Assembly: GCF_947623445.1 (NCBI RefSeq) | Contig: NC_135247.1 | Location: forward strand, 16,370,501-16,434,500 | From: Clavelina lepadiformis | Taxonomy: Eukaryota > Chordata > Ascidiacea > Aplousobranchia > Clavelinidae | Length of the DNA: 64,000 bases | Direction: 5' to 3' | In this document: positions 12,157 to 25,624 of the stretch, in pieces | Numbering within the stretch: position 1 is the stretch's first letter | How the letters are laid out: the number at the start of each line of letters is the position of its first letter | Notes under the pieces: generated by a model | The model's input: the letters and a program-made list of their open reading frames with translations, nothing else | What the model was told of the DNA's origin: nothing | Databases searched by the model: none | Program-made: the position numbers and the translations under genes

Positions 12157-14681
12157 AGACGTTACCATTACATTACCAGAAGGTTGCAACTATTTTTGTT
12201 AGAAATTTTAAGTATTGGTTGCTGATATAGCGTCTGTAACTTATGATTATTGCCTATGCTTATATGTATGTTAATCAATAATTTGATTTGCAATTTATTT
12301 AACATATTATCTTATTCAGCATTGTTTACAAAAAAACACAACTTGAAATAACTCGAATTGTCAAGAGCTTGACACACACACCAACTCAACAAATCAGAAT
12401 AAACGATGAAAGAAGCATATGAGAGTAAGAATCGTGATCAAATGCTACAATTTATGCCTAGCCATTAATTATGTAAATTTTTTCCCTAAATTCGTCCTGG
12501 AATATTCCACGATGGTTTTAAACTATTAACCAACGATGCAAAAGCTTATTGCTCTGTTAATATTTACATTTACATCTAGCGACAAAGAAATAATGACACG
12601 TCAATAAACTTGGAACCGCATTTTAGATTATTTACCAATTGGCGTTCAAAAAGAGTAATTTAGGTTTCATTTTAATCCCAACAACTCAGCGCTGTGATCG
12701 CAGTTTCCTTGTCTTTAAATAAACGCGTGCGACAGGAAATTAAGAACCAATCGTACAATTTCGCATGCCTAGTGCAGATTTTCTGACTGATGATACTTCC
12801 CTAAGCAATCGACAGAAAACTCGCTATAGTAGCAGTTTGTGCGGCCCAATCCGTTTAGCGAGGTATGTCTTAACCACTTATGATGCCATAGTGAATTTAT
12901 TTGGCTCTGTCAGAATAAAGTTTTCGTTTTCTATAGCAACAGTTTACGATTTTACGAATCAGTAATTGATTTGTTTGAACGCGTTATTTGTCGTCACTGG
13001 TCGATTTTGTAAACGATGCGTAGAAAGTAGGATAAGCAAGGATGACCAATTTGTTATGTTTTAAATTGCAAAAGTAGCAACGTGGTGCCAGGTGCTTCTG
13101 TGTTATATACACAATAATAGCGCGCTACATATTGCGAACTACCAGTGACGTGCAGTGAAGTGAAGGGTCGGGAAGGCAGTTAAATAAATAATAATTAATC
13201 GATGTTTCGAATAACCCAGCTTGGACTTGCGCATGTTGCAGAGTGTTGAAAAATAACACATTAATAACTATACTTTACGCTACTCGTAAAGTATTAAACA
13301 CTTTTTTCGTAACTTTCGAAAAGTTGCAGTCTCTAGCTGTAGCTACAGTCTCTCAGTAGATTCAGCACGGGCAATCAAAACATAGAACCAGAATAGGCCT
13401 CATGTATTTCAAGCGCTTAGTCAGTATAGTATGTCAACCATATAAAGTAAAAAAGTAAACAAAAAAGACACTTTAGAGAGCTAACAGCACAAGCGACTTA
13501 CAGTAGCACGCATTTGTTTCAACCAACCCCGATGTGGCACAAGATTGCAAAAGCTGCCTCACTTACTGTGTACTTTTCTACGGTTATGTAGGCCTATCCC
13601 AAGTGCAATGGGCTAAAAATATCTTATACTTAATTGTAGACAAGCGTTATATTGTACTGGATGACTTGTGGCCAATAATATGGATGCCAATTTTTTATAA
13701 AAATGCTTTCCTAGTCGTAGTGTTGTTAGAGTCATTACAGTAGTTTCTTGAAACGATTTTGAAGGCACAGTTAGTTCGATTGAAGAGAAATCATACTAAT
13801 ACCACGCATCCAGTTAGTTGTGTGAAAATAGAGTAGGCTATGTTGTCGTTTAATGCAATGGATGAAAACAAACATCCTTTGTACGTAAAAACATGCTATT
13901 AACAAAAACAATATTTTCGATGCAAAACGAAGCCAAAGAAACAATTGTACGTGTTGTTTTCAAACGATTTCATGAAGCATTTCTTCATAAGATTAATCAC
14001 GTTCACGACTATAGGATACCTGTTTCACAGAAACCATTTGTTAGTCTGTGGTTGTGGGAGGTCCTTTTGTCGTCTTCGAAAAGCACACAGAAGGAGAAAA
14101 CCGCCGATATTCACAGTAAGCTCTAATAGTTTCTTTTGATATTAGATATTCCCGAAAGCATTAAGTTTTTAAACGGGACTGCTGGGGTCGCCTGCGTTAT
14201 TTAATCAAAATTCGTCGGAATTAATTTCACCCATTTTTTACGAATGAAAACTTAATAAGGAGTTATCCGCTTTTTCTATACCAAGGCATATGACTTTGTC
14301 TTGTGACTATAGCTACAGATACGATCTATAGGCAACGTACTCTCAGCATGTGATAGGTTTGCTTTATTGCTCACTTGCTCAAGAAGACCAAAGCAACGAG
14401 CATTAGAAAGTTCTGTGATCAACAAGCGCCGGTGGCTGCTGTACTGCGCTCAGTGATGCATCGTAATCTGCTGCTTTCGAGGCGAATTTGCTGTGCTAGT
14501 TATAAACTATTAACCGGGCCAGGTCACTATAGCGTCAATAGAGTATATAGTTAGGTGCTTGTACGAAGTTATCTTACAATGCTTTTCAGTGTTTACAGAA
14601 GATTGTGGATAGGTTTTACGTAGACTAAGTGTTACTTAAAACATAACCACACAAACTTAAACACTATTTTATACCGCAAAT
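12157..14681. other. Intergenic upstream of FLVCR, nothing recognised
   Basis: No conserved coding segment, RNA gene or repeat terminus was found. The short open frames (for example 13893-14126) have no family signature and no start or splice support. Confidence 0.5.
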
Positions 14682-17600
14682 ATGTCAGTTACATTTACTC
14701 CAGCAAAAATATACCGGACATCCAGTAGTTCAAATGATGGCGAGAACGACAATCTGGAAAAGAAAAACTCGGTCAGTAATGTGGAAACAAAACTTTACCA
14801 CAAGCGATGGTTTATTCTTTTCCTCTTCTCCTTTTACTCGGGGACGAACGCGTTTCAGTGGATTGAGTACAGCATCATAAGCAACATCATTACCAGGTAT
14901 GTCAAACTCTAAGGAAACGTGGAGGTTTACTGGGAAACCAGACTTAGTTGAAGCTGCCAAGCTGAATGGGACTTAGCCTTGCTTGCATGTTTTAACCAGT
15001 AACTGGCTCAAAGCAAGACGAATAAAACAGAGCCAATACTTTTTGCGTCAAATATTCTAATGATTATTTGAAGCTTTTTGAATACTTTGCCAGCAAAATG
15101 GTGGCCAGTTCTAAAAGTGTTAATACTCTCTTCAGCCTATTTGTCTTGCGGTTTAATAGGTTCTACAATGTCAGCGTCACAACAACGGACTGGCTCTCTA
15201 TGGTTTACATGATTGGTTACATCCCTCTGATCTTTCCTGTGACTTGGCTCCTGGATAGAAAAGGATTGCGAGTGATCGCACTTCTGGGCTCAACGCTAAA
15301 CGCCCTCGGGGCAATCGTAAAGATACCGTCTGCTGAACCGCATCTTTTTTGGGTGACCATGTTAGGACAAACGATATGCTCGATAGCTCAGGTAGGTTAA
15401 GTAAATTGTCAAATACACTGAAGCTTCAACGACATGCACAATCTTGCAATGACTAACATCGACGGTCATTGACGGGACGTGTTTAATAAACTTGCTTTTT
15501 TGTAGGTGTTTATATTGGGAATGCCATCGAAGATTGCTGCCACTTGGTTTGGCCCCCGGGAGGTTTCGACAGCCTGTTCAATCGCTGTCTTTGGTAATCA
15601 GGTTCGAAGCTTTCTCTTTGTATAACTTTTATTTTGTTGAAACGGGCTGACAGTTGGGGTTTGACGTTTGACGCCGTGACGTTTCAAATAGTAAACAATC
15701 ATTGTAAACTTGGATTGTAAAATAAGTCAAGCGCCTTATTTGTAAAAAATCTTTGCCATTTCAAAGTAAACTTGCAACCTACAGTAGGACTTTGTTTATC
15801 ATGAGAAGTGGACATTAGATACGCTTGATTTTGACGTGCGAAGTATTTGATATATACCTGCTATGCTTGTTGTCGTGTAAGCAGTTGTTGTTCGGCCACT
15901 AAGCTTAGACGTCCGGACGGGATTGGTGGTGTCTGCTCGAACGACTACAAAACTCGCAGGCCTTGTATTCCGTGTCGGACATGATGGAACAGTCGCTCAT
16001 GACATGATCTACGGTTTTGGTCCTCCGCTTGCAAACTCGCAAACAGTAGAGTTAGTCACTCGCCATTTTACAGAGTTAAGCGAAGAAATGCCTGGCGCTG
16101 ATTCACGGTCGGGTAAACTTTATCCTCCCCATCTTAGAAAGCTAAGGTCGGATGGAATGGGGATCGGCGCCGGAAATAAAAGTCTAAATTCTGGCAGGAC
16201 ATTCCTGCCGCCCTGCGTTCCATTTATGACCCGTCCAATAACTTGCACTCACATTTTTGGCACTAGTCCTATGGTCGCAGTGCAGCCTTGGTTTTAATGG
16301 TGTTTGCATGTTTTGTAAGGAAACAAGCTTTGAGTGGCTGTGGCTTGTACATGGATATGGGATGGCTTTGACGAACGAAAGAAAGAGTGGTTTTATTGCG
16401 GAAAAGTTCAACAGGTTGAATGCTAGCGAAGTTCGTGAAATCGTCCAATGATGCAAGACGCAGAGATGACTGCGTAAGCACGCATCCAATCACAGTACAC
16501 GCAACATGTCGTTCATGACAATGTCGATTTGGTGGGTAGGTGTACCGCGGCACCAGACAGAGGAGAGCGAAAGTTATTGTAAGAAAGTAGTACCAATCTG
16601 AACCCACCAGTATTCCTATCGAGACTGTGAATGAGATGTAATTTTTTCGCGTGTAATGACTCAAAATGATGGTGGCACGTAAACGACCTGCTGTCCAGAG
16701 TTATTACAGGGTACCTATGGTAGGACAGGAGGGCAATGGCGTTAACCTTGAGCTCACAATTTGCTTTCTTACTTGTTGAAATGGAAGCCTGCCGAAAATA
16801 CCGGTTAGCCAGGTAGTCCACACAAGGGTAGGCCCACTTGGACGGCATCGTCTTCGATAGGTCATGTGAGTAGATCACTAAGAGCAGGGACCAAGACGGA
16901 TGGTGGAAAACCGTTTTTAAAGCGTTGTAACCTGCTCTGTTATTCTTCAGGTTGAACTTCTTTCCCTTGAGCTTTGCAAACTTTTTGCTAAGAAGAGATC
17001 ATTGTTGATCGTTTCTTCTTTCCATATAAAAACATTAAAAATGTAACTTTGTCTCGTAGATTGGAGTGGCCGTTGGCTTTCTGCTTCCTCCTCGAATAGT
17101 TCCTGACGTTGATGACGTGGCTGAGATCGCTGTCAACCTCCGCTACCTCTTCATAGGAACCGCCGCTTTGACGTCAGCTTTGGCATTATTGGTGATTGTA
17201 TGTAAGCGGTTGCATAATTTGAGAATCTTGTTTTTTGACAGCCAACAAGTACAAGGTCTCTATTGACTATCTGTAAATTAACAAGGATTAATTTCAATCA
17301 AAGATCAATCAAATTTGGTAGGATTTCGGTAACAATGCTTAAAGGCTATGATCAACGACAAGTTAATATCTTGTTATAGTTTTCAAAGCAAAACCAGACG
17401 TACCACCGAGTCAGGCCCAGGCTCACTTCTTGGAAAACATCCGTTCTGAATCTTATCTTGATTCCATCAAACAACTAATCTTTTCTGCACCATCTCTCCT
17501 ACTCATCATTTCGTACGGTAAGTTCGCTTCTGACTTCTTATTTTGGAGGTAGGAAGAAATTTTTGGAAAACGGTGTTTTTAGCTATAACTTAAGATGCCA

Positions 17601-19378
17601 AAACATTGCAAAATCTTATCGATATTACGCTATTGTAGTTATCATATGGTACATCATATGTTTTACATTGTTTTGTGTGTTAAGGTGTAAACACGGGTTC
17701 TTTCTACGCGATTTCCACTCTACTGAACCAAGAAATCTTAGATCAATATCCAGTAAGTAAAACAACGTTAACATTCGCGTTGTTTCAAACAACGTTTTTC
17801 GTCGACTCGGCAATCCCAAATATTGCTATAAAGCTTTGCGATGAGATTTCTAAAACTTTAGGCTCTGAAATTGGCATAACGATCGACGTCATTATTTGAC
17901 TTTCAGGATAAAATCGTAGATGCGGGTCAGATCGGGCTCACAATGGTTTTGGCTGGAGTGGCCGGTTCTGTTATCTGTGGTATATGGCTGGACAGAACCA
18001 GATTGTACAAGTACGAAAAACTTCCGTTGTGTTTAGGCAAACATCTCATTTTTACTGGAAGACAACGTATTATATGTGGTTTTCGTTAAGTCCAAGTCGT
18101 TTTTGAAAGCGACGTATATAGCCGAAATTTACAACGTAACTTAGCTTTCGCTTTGATACAGAAGATTTTGGCAAAAATCTGACCATTTGTCTTATTTAGA
18201 AAAACAACCGTTGTCATATATCTTTTTACATTGCTTCTGATGGGACTCTACACCGGCACATTAAACCTGGGCTACCTTTGGGTGGTTTATCTCTCGATTG
18301 CCGCACTGGGGTACGATATGCTTTGTTCTAAGAATTTAGGCCTAACCTATGTAAACGAAACTAAACGCAGTTATAATTCTAGGTTCACAATGACTGGCTA
18401 TTTACCGATTGGTTTTGAATTTGCCGCGGAGATTACTTTTCCAGTGTCCGAGGGAAGCTCTTCTGGGCTGCTCAATGCTTCTGCGCAGGTTTGAGTGGAT
18501 TGCGTCATATTGAACACATTGGAAGCTAGTTAGCTCAAAGTTGAAATGGCCGATTTACCTCGAGTTGTCCCATGTTTCACGTTATCCAAAGTTAAATGCA
18601 GTGGAGTATAGGCCAACGTGAGATTTTTATGGTAAAGATCAAAGAAATCATAGAACGCAAAATTAACGTTAGACGTTTCTATTTATTTTGCTACACAGAA
18701 GAAAATCACCAGCATGGTGTTTACGTTACAATGAATATTTTGTTGAATAATATTGAGATACAGGTCGCTATAACGAGCCGCAAAGACGACGAAGCCACTT
18801 CGAATTAACTGAAATTTCGAGTTAAAAAGCTTTAAGAGTTTCGAGTTATCGATGATTGTTCACACGCATTTATACGTTATTCGCCGCGATGTCTTTAGTT
18901 GAAGATATTGAGTCGAAATTAACGAATAAAGCGAAGTCGAGGTAACGAGTCTTTAACGTAGACATACTTCTACGGAAAATAATCTTGACATTCCAGCCAG
19001 TTTCTAATTTTTTTCTTGTTTCTTTTTGGACGTCAAATTGAGTCGATTTTCTTTATTAATTAGATTTTCGGTATTCTGTTTACAATTTCCATGGGAAAAC
19101 TTATCCCAGCATCTTCTGTGCTCGCAGGAAACATCTTCTTGTGTGGAGCACTCTTGATTGGTTTGATGATGACAGGTACAGAAGAGTTATTTACCTAAAT
19201 TCGCTGTAGTTGACCATTTTGAAAGTTATTCTTGGATCGACTTAGATTATATAACATTTACAACACTTTTTACTCTCATTATTTCAACTTCCTTTTAACA
19301 GTGACTATCAAAGGGAGATTGAAACGACTGGAAGCAAACGGAGGTTTACCGATCCAGAGCTGTCTCACCAGACTTTGA
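14682..19378 (+). CDS. FLVCR: FLVCR-family (SLC49A) major facilitator transporter, 11 exons
   Basis: Exons: 14682-14896, 15160-15391, 15506-15601, 17060-17201, 17380-17517, 17685-17752, 17907-18010, 18200-18310, 18383-18488, 19064-19175, 19302-19378. They join in phase to 466 residues. Family blocks are very clear: [14 protein letters not shown] in TM1, [17 protein letters not shown] and [10 protein letters not shown] around TM2-TM3, [10 protein letters not shown] in the TM4-TM5 area, [10 protein letters not shown], and [20 protein letters not shown] with [12 protein letters not shown] in the last helices. FLVCR1/2 are plasma-membrane transporters known for choline and heme-related transport. 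The protein is shorter than vertebrate FLVCR1/2 (about 525-555) because both tails are short. The sequence does not separate FLVCR1 from FLVCR2; it may be the pre-duplication orthologue. Confidence 0.93.
15880..16920. other. Unidentified block in FLVCR intron 3 with overlapping open frames
   Basis: This stretch is richer in G+C than its surroundings. It carries unusually long open frames on both strands: 15923-16297 plus, 16269-16664 minus and 16513-16878 minus. None shows a recognisable protein family. Termini and target duplications could not be defined. It may be an inserted mobile element or captured sequence. Confidence 0.3.
18761..18961. repeat. Possible pogo/Tigger-like remnant in FLVCR intron 9
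   Basis: The block opens TA-CAGGTCGCTATAACGAG, which resembles TA-flanked pogo/Tigger termini. It contains repeated variants of CGAGTTAA, CGAATTAA and GTAACGAG. A matching inverted 3' terminus was not found, so this is a tentative call for a degraded Tc1/mariner-class element. Confidence 0.3.
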
Positions 19379-21104
19379 ATTAGTTGAAGAGGATTGACCG
19401 TTACCTGAAGCTTCAATGACAAATTTTTATGAAATTGTTTATTCTGCCCTCATACGGAAATAACTTTTCCTTTTATTTTGCGAAGAGCAAACAAGCTGTG
19501 TCACAGTGGACGACGAATTTGCAACTTGTTTTGGGATAGCTACCTATAACCAAAGACAATTTTGTAAAAAATTCTTTGGTCAGTTTATTCAGTTAATATC
19601 ATTCCTTGATATTAGTTATAAGCTTTTTTTACAACGATATTTTCCAATTTCGCTTAGCAGGTCACTTTTGCGGTCGTCTCATAATTAAATGTAAAATCAG
19701 CCCCAAGGAAGATTGAATTAAGTTCGTATTTCTTTCATACAGTAATTAATTTTTTTATATTTGTTTGTTTCCTGTTTTTAAAGCCTATACGTTTAAAATG
19801 TTTATCGGAACAAAATATTGTTTATCGTAACTTTTGTGGCTTGTAATCGTTCATTTGAACTTTTTGAGGGGTTCTCAACCGGCGAATCTGGACCTTACGA
19901 GGATTGAGACTATACCTTGGACTAAAAAGGATGACGTAAATATTACCGCATTCTCTCAGCACGTATAATTTTGCGCGCGTTTTTTTACCAAATATTGTTG
20001 ATGCGTGATATAGCCAACGTGTTGTTGGGACCACGGAATTATTTTCGTGTCGCGTCATTTTGAAATAAAGGCAAGGGCTAAAACAGGTTGACTGGTTGAT
20101 TAAAACGAATTAGCAGAGCAGAGAAAAAAGTTTTACAATCCCGCGAAATTTTCGTTACAATATTTTATACGATGCTGCGTGTTAAATTAATTTGTAAGGA
20201 GCCAGATTTGGCTGTAGCTTTGTTAATTACTGCAAGATGACATTACATTACAACAACATTACACCTTACTTGAACAGAGTAGATGCTTTTGTGTTTAATG
20301 AAATGCAACAGCGCTACCCACCGGATTTATATGAAAAACAATTAACATCACTTGAACGTGCCAAGCATTGTTGGCTTTTAGCTTTAATTAATACACACTT
20401 TTGACTAAAAAAACTTCTCACATTGTTGGGTTTTCGTGCCTTATATAGACATGGCATCAGCTTTTTATGTGCATTTTAGGCTACATGTTCAGTTGCTAGT
20501 TCTTAGAGCGAGGAATATTTTGCATTTACCGCAAAGTTAGATATTTTCTTCTAAAAATACATAGTTTTTTTGCAAACTTTATTCTAACAAAACACAAAAG
20601 AACAGGACAGAATGTATAGGATTTCTGTACAAAGTAAGCATTTTGAGTTTCGAATAAAAACACGACTAAATACTTATAAAACATTTTGTATAAACGATTG
20701 AACCAACAACTCTTACGAGCGCAAAGAATAACAAGAATGTACACCTTCCACACCAAAGGTTTATGTTTCGTTTCATACAAGTCACAACATTTCATTTTCA
20801 TGCATTGTTTTTTCAATTAAGTTCAGATGTATCTTATTTAACTACTTATTTTGCCATGATGAAATCTGCTAAAGGGAACTATAGTTACAGTTAAAGCGGC
20901 CACAAAGAAATCCTAAATCAGAAGCATAAAAACCCATACAAATTTTGAGATGTAAAAGCCAGATAAGCGAGAACAAAGGCAAACAAATGTACCTTAAGAG
21001 TCTTTAAAAAATTCTGGAATAAACTTCAATATTTCTTACCACATAGACATCGTAAGCACAATTTAATTTTTCAACGTTTTCGTTTGACATCAACAAACTG
21101 CAAG
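19379..21104. other. Convergent intergenic region between FLVCR and the TNF ligand
   Basis: No coding signal or repeat is supported. A weak ATTAAA at 19684-19689 could end the FLVCR transcript. The two genes are convergent, so both 3' UTRs fall here. Confidence 0.45.
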
Positions 21105-21110
21105 TTTATT
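21105..21110 (-). terminator. Polyadenylation signal (minus) of the TNF ligand
   Basis: TTTATT on the plus strand reads AATAAA on the minus strand, 34 bp past the ligand stop codon. Confidence 0.55.
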
Positions 21111-21143
21111 TTTTTGAAAATTTCTTGTGTTTTTGGAGTAATC

Positions 21144-23849
21144 TCACTGATGCAATAAGACAGCGCCAAAGAAAGTGTAGTCAGATCGATCGTCGACCGT
21201 AAGATTTTGGGTCACAGTAATTGCTTGTACTTCCAGATACTCCCCGCCATCAAATCGAAATAGGCCACTATGATAGCCAGTTTCGGGGACATCGCTGCAA
21301 GTAATGTAAAACTTGTTAAATGTAGTTTACTGTATGGTTATTCTTTATATAATGTGATGAAAAAGCACCAACTGTACTTATGACACTTCTACCGCTGTAG
21401 CGCAGCCAGTATATATGAAATGTGAAATCTAATAATTGTTAAAGGATAAAGTATATGGTTAGCAATGGGTAAAACATTTCTTACATTGAAGGTGATCTCA
21501 CGGTGGTCATCAGAATCTCGGGTGACACGTCCCACTCACTCAGCGAGACTGTTTTAAAACCGACCGAAAGTTCTGAACTCCCAATAAACGTTGCCTGAAA
21601 AACATTGCAGCAATTGTAGAATATCTGATGTAAGAAAAAAACGCCGTTAGGTATTTAAAGCAGGTTTTAATCGCGTTGCATAACTCCTGGCTATCATAAC
21701 TTATGCGATGTCGTGTAAACACATGCGCTGGATTAACGTGCAGCGTTGACATTTGCGTGTTGTTTCTTCGGTAACCTTTGGCTCTGCTATTCAAACCAAA
21801 AAACAACCGCACAGCTTCCAAGCTTTCAAGTTTTCAACACCACTGCCAAGTTTAAATTGATATGATATCGGCCTGCATATGTATGCTAACGTATGTGGAG
21901 ATCTTGGATTAGTTGCTGTAGCGCAAGTAAGCGCAAAGTAAACTAATACACCAACCTGTGCATAAACCAAATAAACGCCGGGTTGAGTGATTCTAATCTG
22001 TTTGAAATGTCTGTTCCCTTGACCTTCTTTCTCGACGGTCATCATTGTACACTCAGCTTTGTGGTTTTCTTCAAGCCAAACGAAATGATGGCCGTCTGCA
22101 AATATGATGAAATGTGAAAATCTAATTGACCATATTTGAAGCAAAATATCCTACGGAAGCCAAGAACCACTTACTTTCAATATTAGACGGGTCCACCCCA
22201 GCTAGATGACAGCTGACTGTTTGACATCAAAGCAAAATATTACCAATAATATAATAATATGATGAGTATTTTAGGTCGACTTCATACTTATGCAAAGCAC
22301 GTTTCGCGCTGTCAATTATTGTCACACGCCGATCCACGCACAGTATCTCGTTGTTCATTAGTTTCTTCATCATTTGTTGAATAATTTGTTTTCTTATATA
22401 TTGCATCGACATATTTCAATTTTAGAAAATTTTACTGAAATATATTTATATAGATGCATGATGAAAAACGAGCAGATGAACGAACTGTTAGATTACTGCG
22501 CTTCATCCATTCAATACAAGTTTTTATTCGCTTTGCTATGTCTATTATCCTTGTCTGCCAAAGAGCTCTGGAGAAGAACACTCACCGTCTGCCGGCGGAC
22601 GTTTTTGAGTCGCTGCATCCCGACAGACGCAGTTCTCACTTCTACAACGACGGCAGTTTCCCTTCCCACGTCTTTTTCCGTTTGATCTTTTGACACGAAT
22701 GATTGCCTCGTTTTTCAACACTCCACTCTCTCTGTCGTTCTAGAAAAATTTAAGTCGCCTTTATACTGCTTCTACGGCGACGTAAGTATTTAAGCTTAAT
22801 GCAATTTAAAGAAGATGTGCCGTCGTTTTTTATGATTTACACCAAGATAACTGTATAACCAGTTTTTGTTTAAATATCAAAATCAGCCACACTTCCCATC
22901 CCCATTAACCGTACCCATTTCCTTTGTTTACTTTCAAATACAGATCCCAAGAAATCTGTTAATAATTCACTATGCACCGTTTGCCAACCTGGTTTTACAA
23001 AGAATAAGTTTTACGATACTAAAATTACATTGTATTTCGTAAAAATTGCGGAAGCTGTTTACCAATTTTCCTTATTTTCTTACCAAAATATTCTTCCAAA
23101 CGCTTGATTGAATGCCGGAAGCTTTATGGTTAAAATCGTAGAACGTTTTTTGTTCTAACTGAATAACCTTCTGTTCCAATTGATACACCTGGAATTTAGT
23201 AAAGATTTATGACGATATTTTGCAACAGAAAAATGTCAACACCCGTTTTAAATTTTTTAGAAATTTAATGGATAACTCCAAATGCCTGACTACACGGAGC
23301 TTACGGAATTTTTACAGCATTGCAATCACCTAAAACAATCCTTAACGATTGCAGTTAAATGGTATTGCTGCTTATAACATAACCAAAATCAAACCTTCAG
23401 ATGGTTTAAAGACGCTACCCAACGTATATTAAACTATGGTAAAAATGGCAAAATTTAACGTTATTATGAAGGCATACCAAACAAATTTCAATATAACCTA
23501 TAGCTTTTAATAAACATTTTGTTAGGAAATATACAGTTGTAAATTTCACAGATTCGAAGGTACACGAGATAGGCTAAATTGTTCAAAATTTATTTCAAAA
23601 AACAAAATGGAGCAAAATTACTAATATTGCTGATCGTAGTCAATAAAAATAGCTTGTTACGTCAGTTACCTTAAATGACACGAATAGGTTGAAAAAAACC
23701 AACAAGACCACGAAAGCTAGGAGAAAAATCCCTGCTGCTATGTTGAAACAAGAATGCTTGCGTTTTGAGAAGGATTTCCTTTCCACAATAGGGTAAAGCT
23801 CAGGGGATTTTTCCATTGAAAATGATTTTGCTTCCTCTTTTTTGGACAT
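21144..23849 (-). CDS. TNF-superfamily ligand with furin site (EDA/APRIL-like), 7 exons
   Basis: Exons in transcript order: 23849-23670, 23188-23084, 22739-22586, 22216-22175, 22095-21956, 21594-21485, 21294-21144. They join in phase to 293 residues. Residues 1-33 are cytoplasmic and charged; 34-59 form a hydrophobic type II membrane anchor. Residues 61-95 look like a coiled-coil stalk (VYQLEQKVIQLEQK). A furin-type site RVKR lies at about 110-113. It is followed by a basic segment with a cysteine cluster (NCRRCRSENCVC). The TNF homology domain fills about 147-293, with CHLAG at its start, ITQPGVYLVYAQ in the core and the C-terminal strand DYTFFGAVLL. The ending resembles ectodysplasin (TTFFGAIRL). 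Release as a soluble trimer after furin cleavage is inferred. The next gene upstream on the same strand is a TNF receptor. Confidence 0.88.
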
Positions 23850-25312
23850 AAAACACTATTGTTGCTGTTCGTGCCTACCCTACAGTGCTAATACGGAGCT
23901 CGAATAGCTGGAAAGTACCCTGCAGCGAATGCCGTGCAACACTTGTCTCGCTTTGCGCTGAATGCCGTTGCTAGCGAAACAGCAAACACAAGGCAATCTC
24001 TGTTTTCACAACGGTTCGAGTTTAAAGCTGCGAAAACGAATCAAGTGTTGTGATAGTTCGGGTCGTTAAAGAACCGATTTCCAAAACCTTACATTAAAAT
24101 GAGGGGCGGCCCCGCGATTGTTTCGAGTGATCCTTAACATCGAAAACCATTGTTGCGCATATTGTCTTGGTGATTGTGAGTGAGCTTAATCCCCTGTCTT
24201 GTTCTGTCCTGAACTCGGGGGCAAATTCTGCAATTATTCAAAGTGGTTTTAGATGTCAGATTTGCATTGTGTGGCTGACCCCAACCCAACTGTTGATATT
24301 GGATTTCGTATTCTCGAGTATAATGGAGCCTGACTCTTTTGTTTGGGTCACGTGGTCTTGTCACGCTATGCCGTCGTTTGGCGGATAAATTTTACCTACT
24401 CATTCCGAATGTTCACTGTGTTTTGTGCCAGCAGGAAGGAAAAAATTATTTATTTATTTTAAACATTAACGCATGCCGTTTCTGAAATTCCAAAATTGAT
24501 CGTGATTTAAGCAATTAAAATCCCTGTTTTTGTTGCACATGATAGCAGTTTAAGACGTTTTTAAAAAAGTCGAAAATATTTTCGTAAAGTACACAACAAA
24601 AACCTCTATATGATCAGTGATGCTTTTGCTGTAATGGCAATTGTAGTTTGGGATTATTTTGTTATTGTCAATATTGTAGTAATAGGAGATTATCTTGACC
24701 AAACCATAGTGTTTATCATCTGACTCAAAGCATATCATCAAATCTCAAGCTTGTTTTCCAGGCGCATAGCTGCAGGGTCTTGACGCTTGTTTGTGCGGAA
24801 AATGTGGGTCGCTGCAGCAAAGGACGTTGCCGACCTAGTGTTTGAGCTGTGCGGCGTTGTCTTTGTTCTGTTGTTAGTGTTAAATTTAGGTTCTAAAATG
24901 ACCTGTAGTTTGGGTCTTGGTAATTTGGCTATACACGAAAGATTTACAATTCATTCTAAGCAAGGTGGACTTCTCAAAAAAATGAAAGAAAATCTTGCCG
25001 TAAATGTCAATGCGACGCGAAGCTCATAATTTCTCACGTTTTCTTGGAAATTGAACGGTTTGATGATGTCAAACTCAACGAAGATTTGCATGTGACCTAT
25101 AGGTCGGTGCAGATTTTTCTCTTTGTACTTTACAGCAAAGACAACAAACAAAGTATATACAAGAACGTGTCGACTTTAAATTATTTTGAAATCACGTTGA
25201 GGCGGCATTCAACTTATAGATTCCAGCTCATTGCGTAGATTCAAAAAATTCTGATACCTAACACTGACTGTAAATTTGGAATAGGTTTGGGTCGTTATTT
25301 ACGGTAATTTTC
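23850..25312. other. Region between the TNF ligand and the TNF receptor
   Basis: This spacer would hold the ligand promoter and the receptor 3' UTR. Open frames at 24134-24364 (minus) and 24787-25029 (plus) have no recognisable domain and no splice support. No repeat was identified. Confidence 0.45.
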
Positions 25313-25322
25313 TTTATTTATT
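25313..25322 (-). terminator. Overlapping polyadenylation signals (minus) of the TNF receptor
   Basis: Two overlapping TTTATT words on the plus strand (AATAAA on the minus strand) lie about 300 bp past the receptor stop codon at 25625. Confidence 0.4.
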
Positions 25323-25624
25323 TGAAATAACTTTGTATAAAACATATGATTTTAAAGGAACAAGAAGCTGAACAAATCTATAGAAAAAGTAAGTAAACAA
25401 TACACCTTTAAAGTACTTCTAAGTTCTATTTCTTTATGTAAATTTAGTGTCCTAAAGCTTGGTCCCATATGTTTATTCAAATAAACGTAAAAATGACTAT
25501 CGTAGAAATTTCAACTTTATGAAACATCTCACACTGAAAGACAGAATTTACAAAATTTACCAAAACACAAGCCTGAAACCTAATGTTATAGTTATGAAAG
25601 TGCCCAATATATGAAATATTAATA

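Noticed and set aside
22227..22412. Minus-strand open frame between TNF ligand exons as an extra exon
   Set aside because: Its reading frame cannot be entered in the phase left by the furin-site exon without a stop; skipping it gives a perfect in-phase join to 22216-22175.
24134..24388. Overlapping open frames between TNF ligand and receptor
   Set aside because: No recognisable domain or repeat signature and no plausible transcript structure.
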